Source of the DNA: an uncultured Christensenellaceae bacterium
Lineage (GTDB): Bacteria; Bacillota; Clostridia; Christensenellales; Pumilibacteraceae
Reading direction: 5' to 3'
Assembly: GCA_910586925.1 (NCBI GenBank)
Contig: CAJUKG010000003.1
Coordinates: 62,001 to 126,000 of the forward strand
Length of the DNA: 64,000 nucleotides
Part shown: positions 63,583-64,000 of the stretch, piece by piece
Layout of the letters: the number at the start of each line of letters is the position of its first letter
Position numbering within the stretch: the stretch's first letter is position 1
Position numbers and translations under genes: made by a program
The notes under the pieces: generated by a model
What the model was told of the DNA's origin: nothing
Database searches by the model: none
What the model saw: the letters and a program-made list of their open reading frames with translations, nothing else

Positions 63583-64000
63583 TGAGCAAGAATAAATTTG
63601 TCAGCAGTCTTTCGAAAGTGTTTGCTCTTGCTATGGGTGTGGTTGTCGTTGCTACACCGCTCATGGCGTGTAACGGCGACGGAGAGTCGAAGCCGAGTAC
63701 GAATAAGCGCGATAACGAAAACGAGCCGCTTGTTTTGGCGAGCGATATCCTCGATGGCGCGTTTAACCCGTTTTTCTATACTTCGGGCAATGACGGCGAA
63801 GTGGTCGGTCAAACACAGATCGGCATGCTTTCGAGCGATAAAGACGGTCAGCTTGTAGCTAATTGGGACGAACCGTGCGTTTCGCACGCTTTCAGTACCG
63901 TTACCACGGGTTCTATCAGCGACAGAAACGACTCGGCGCAGTCGGAAGACGAGAAGTATGCGAAATTCTATACGGATTACTATTTCGCGCTTAAAGACAA
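63583..64000 (+). CDS. Oligopeptide-type ABC transporter substrate-binding lipoprotein (3' partial)
   Basis: The ATG at 63583 follows GGAGG by 6 nt. The lipobox LMAC places the lipid on Cys30. The mature part (EPLVLASDILDGAFNPFFYTSGND, then TQIGMLSSD) matches the start of SBP_bac_5 (OppA/DppA) proteins. The reading frame is open to the window edge, about 139 residues in. In this operon it would capture peptides released by the surface protease. Confidence 0.88.

Overview
The window looks like a chromosomal piece of an uncultured gut-type Clostridia (Firmicutes) genome. The evidence is a dgt-dnaG-sigA-trmK block, Gram-positive style ribosome binding sites and TTGACA/TATAAT promoters, many lipoproteins, and the abundance of BspA-type leucine-rich repeats (LRR_5) and InlB-type B-repeats typical of host-associated Clostridia. 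Species cannot be named from this alone. Nearly all genes are on the + strand, densely packed in operons. I see no insertion sequence, CRISPR array, rRNA or prophage.

Layout: (1) 1-10.2 kb is the 3' part of a giant BspA-LRR surface protein whose start lies outside the window. (2) 10.3-24.3 kb is a Bat-like operon: a membrane protein with an acidic tail, a MoxR AAA+ ATPase, a DUF58 protein, two membrane proteins with von Willebrand A (VWA) domains, an LRR lipoprotein whose start overlaps the last VWA gene, and a large Ig-like lipoprotein; it ends at a clear terminator. (3) 24.48-42.32 kb is a ten-gene transcription unit bounded by a recognisable promoter and terminator: a transglutaminase-like protein, a Clp-type AAA+ protein, a 111-residue protein, a Cys-rich protein, a coiled-coil protein, an NrdG-like radical SAM activase, a GTPase with a zinc finger, a large membrane protein resembling GTPase-associated protein 1, and two membrane-anchored surface proteins, the last with a C-terminal Hint (intein-like) domain. 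This is the best candidate for an undescribed or poorly described system, probably an NTPase-driven conflict or signalling system coupled to the envelope.

(4) 42.4-49.5 kb is a housekeeping operon: dgt, dnaG, sigA, trmK, a zinc-ribbon coiled-coil protein, galU and a short amidohydrolase-like gene. Its promoter lies between CIRCE-like half-sites. (5) 49.6-53.3 kb is a small accessory block: tRNA-Leu(GAG), a DUF3888-like secreted protein on the - strand, a MerR regulator divergent from a DUF4097-like lipoprotein with an intact 19-bp-spacer MerR promoter, an XRE regulator fused to a five-residue repeat domain, and a 33-residue small protein with a perfect promoter. (6) 53.3-64 kb is an extracellular peptide-use locus: a 2,392-residue subtilisin-like protease with Ig-like and LRR modules and a C-terminal membrane anchor, two lipoproteins, and the start of an oligopeptide-type ABC substrate-binding lipoprotein.

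Together the window devotes most of its length to cell-surface repeat proteins and NTPase-driven envelope machines, interrupted by one conserved replication/transcription operon. Functions are inferred from motifs read by eye; no database search was possible.
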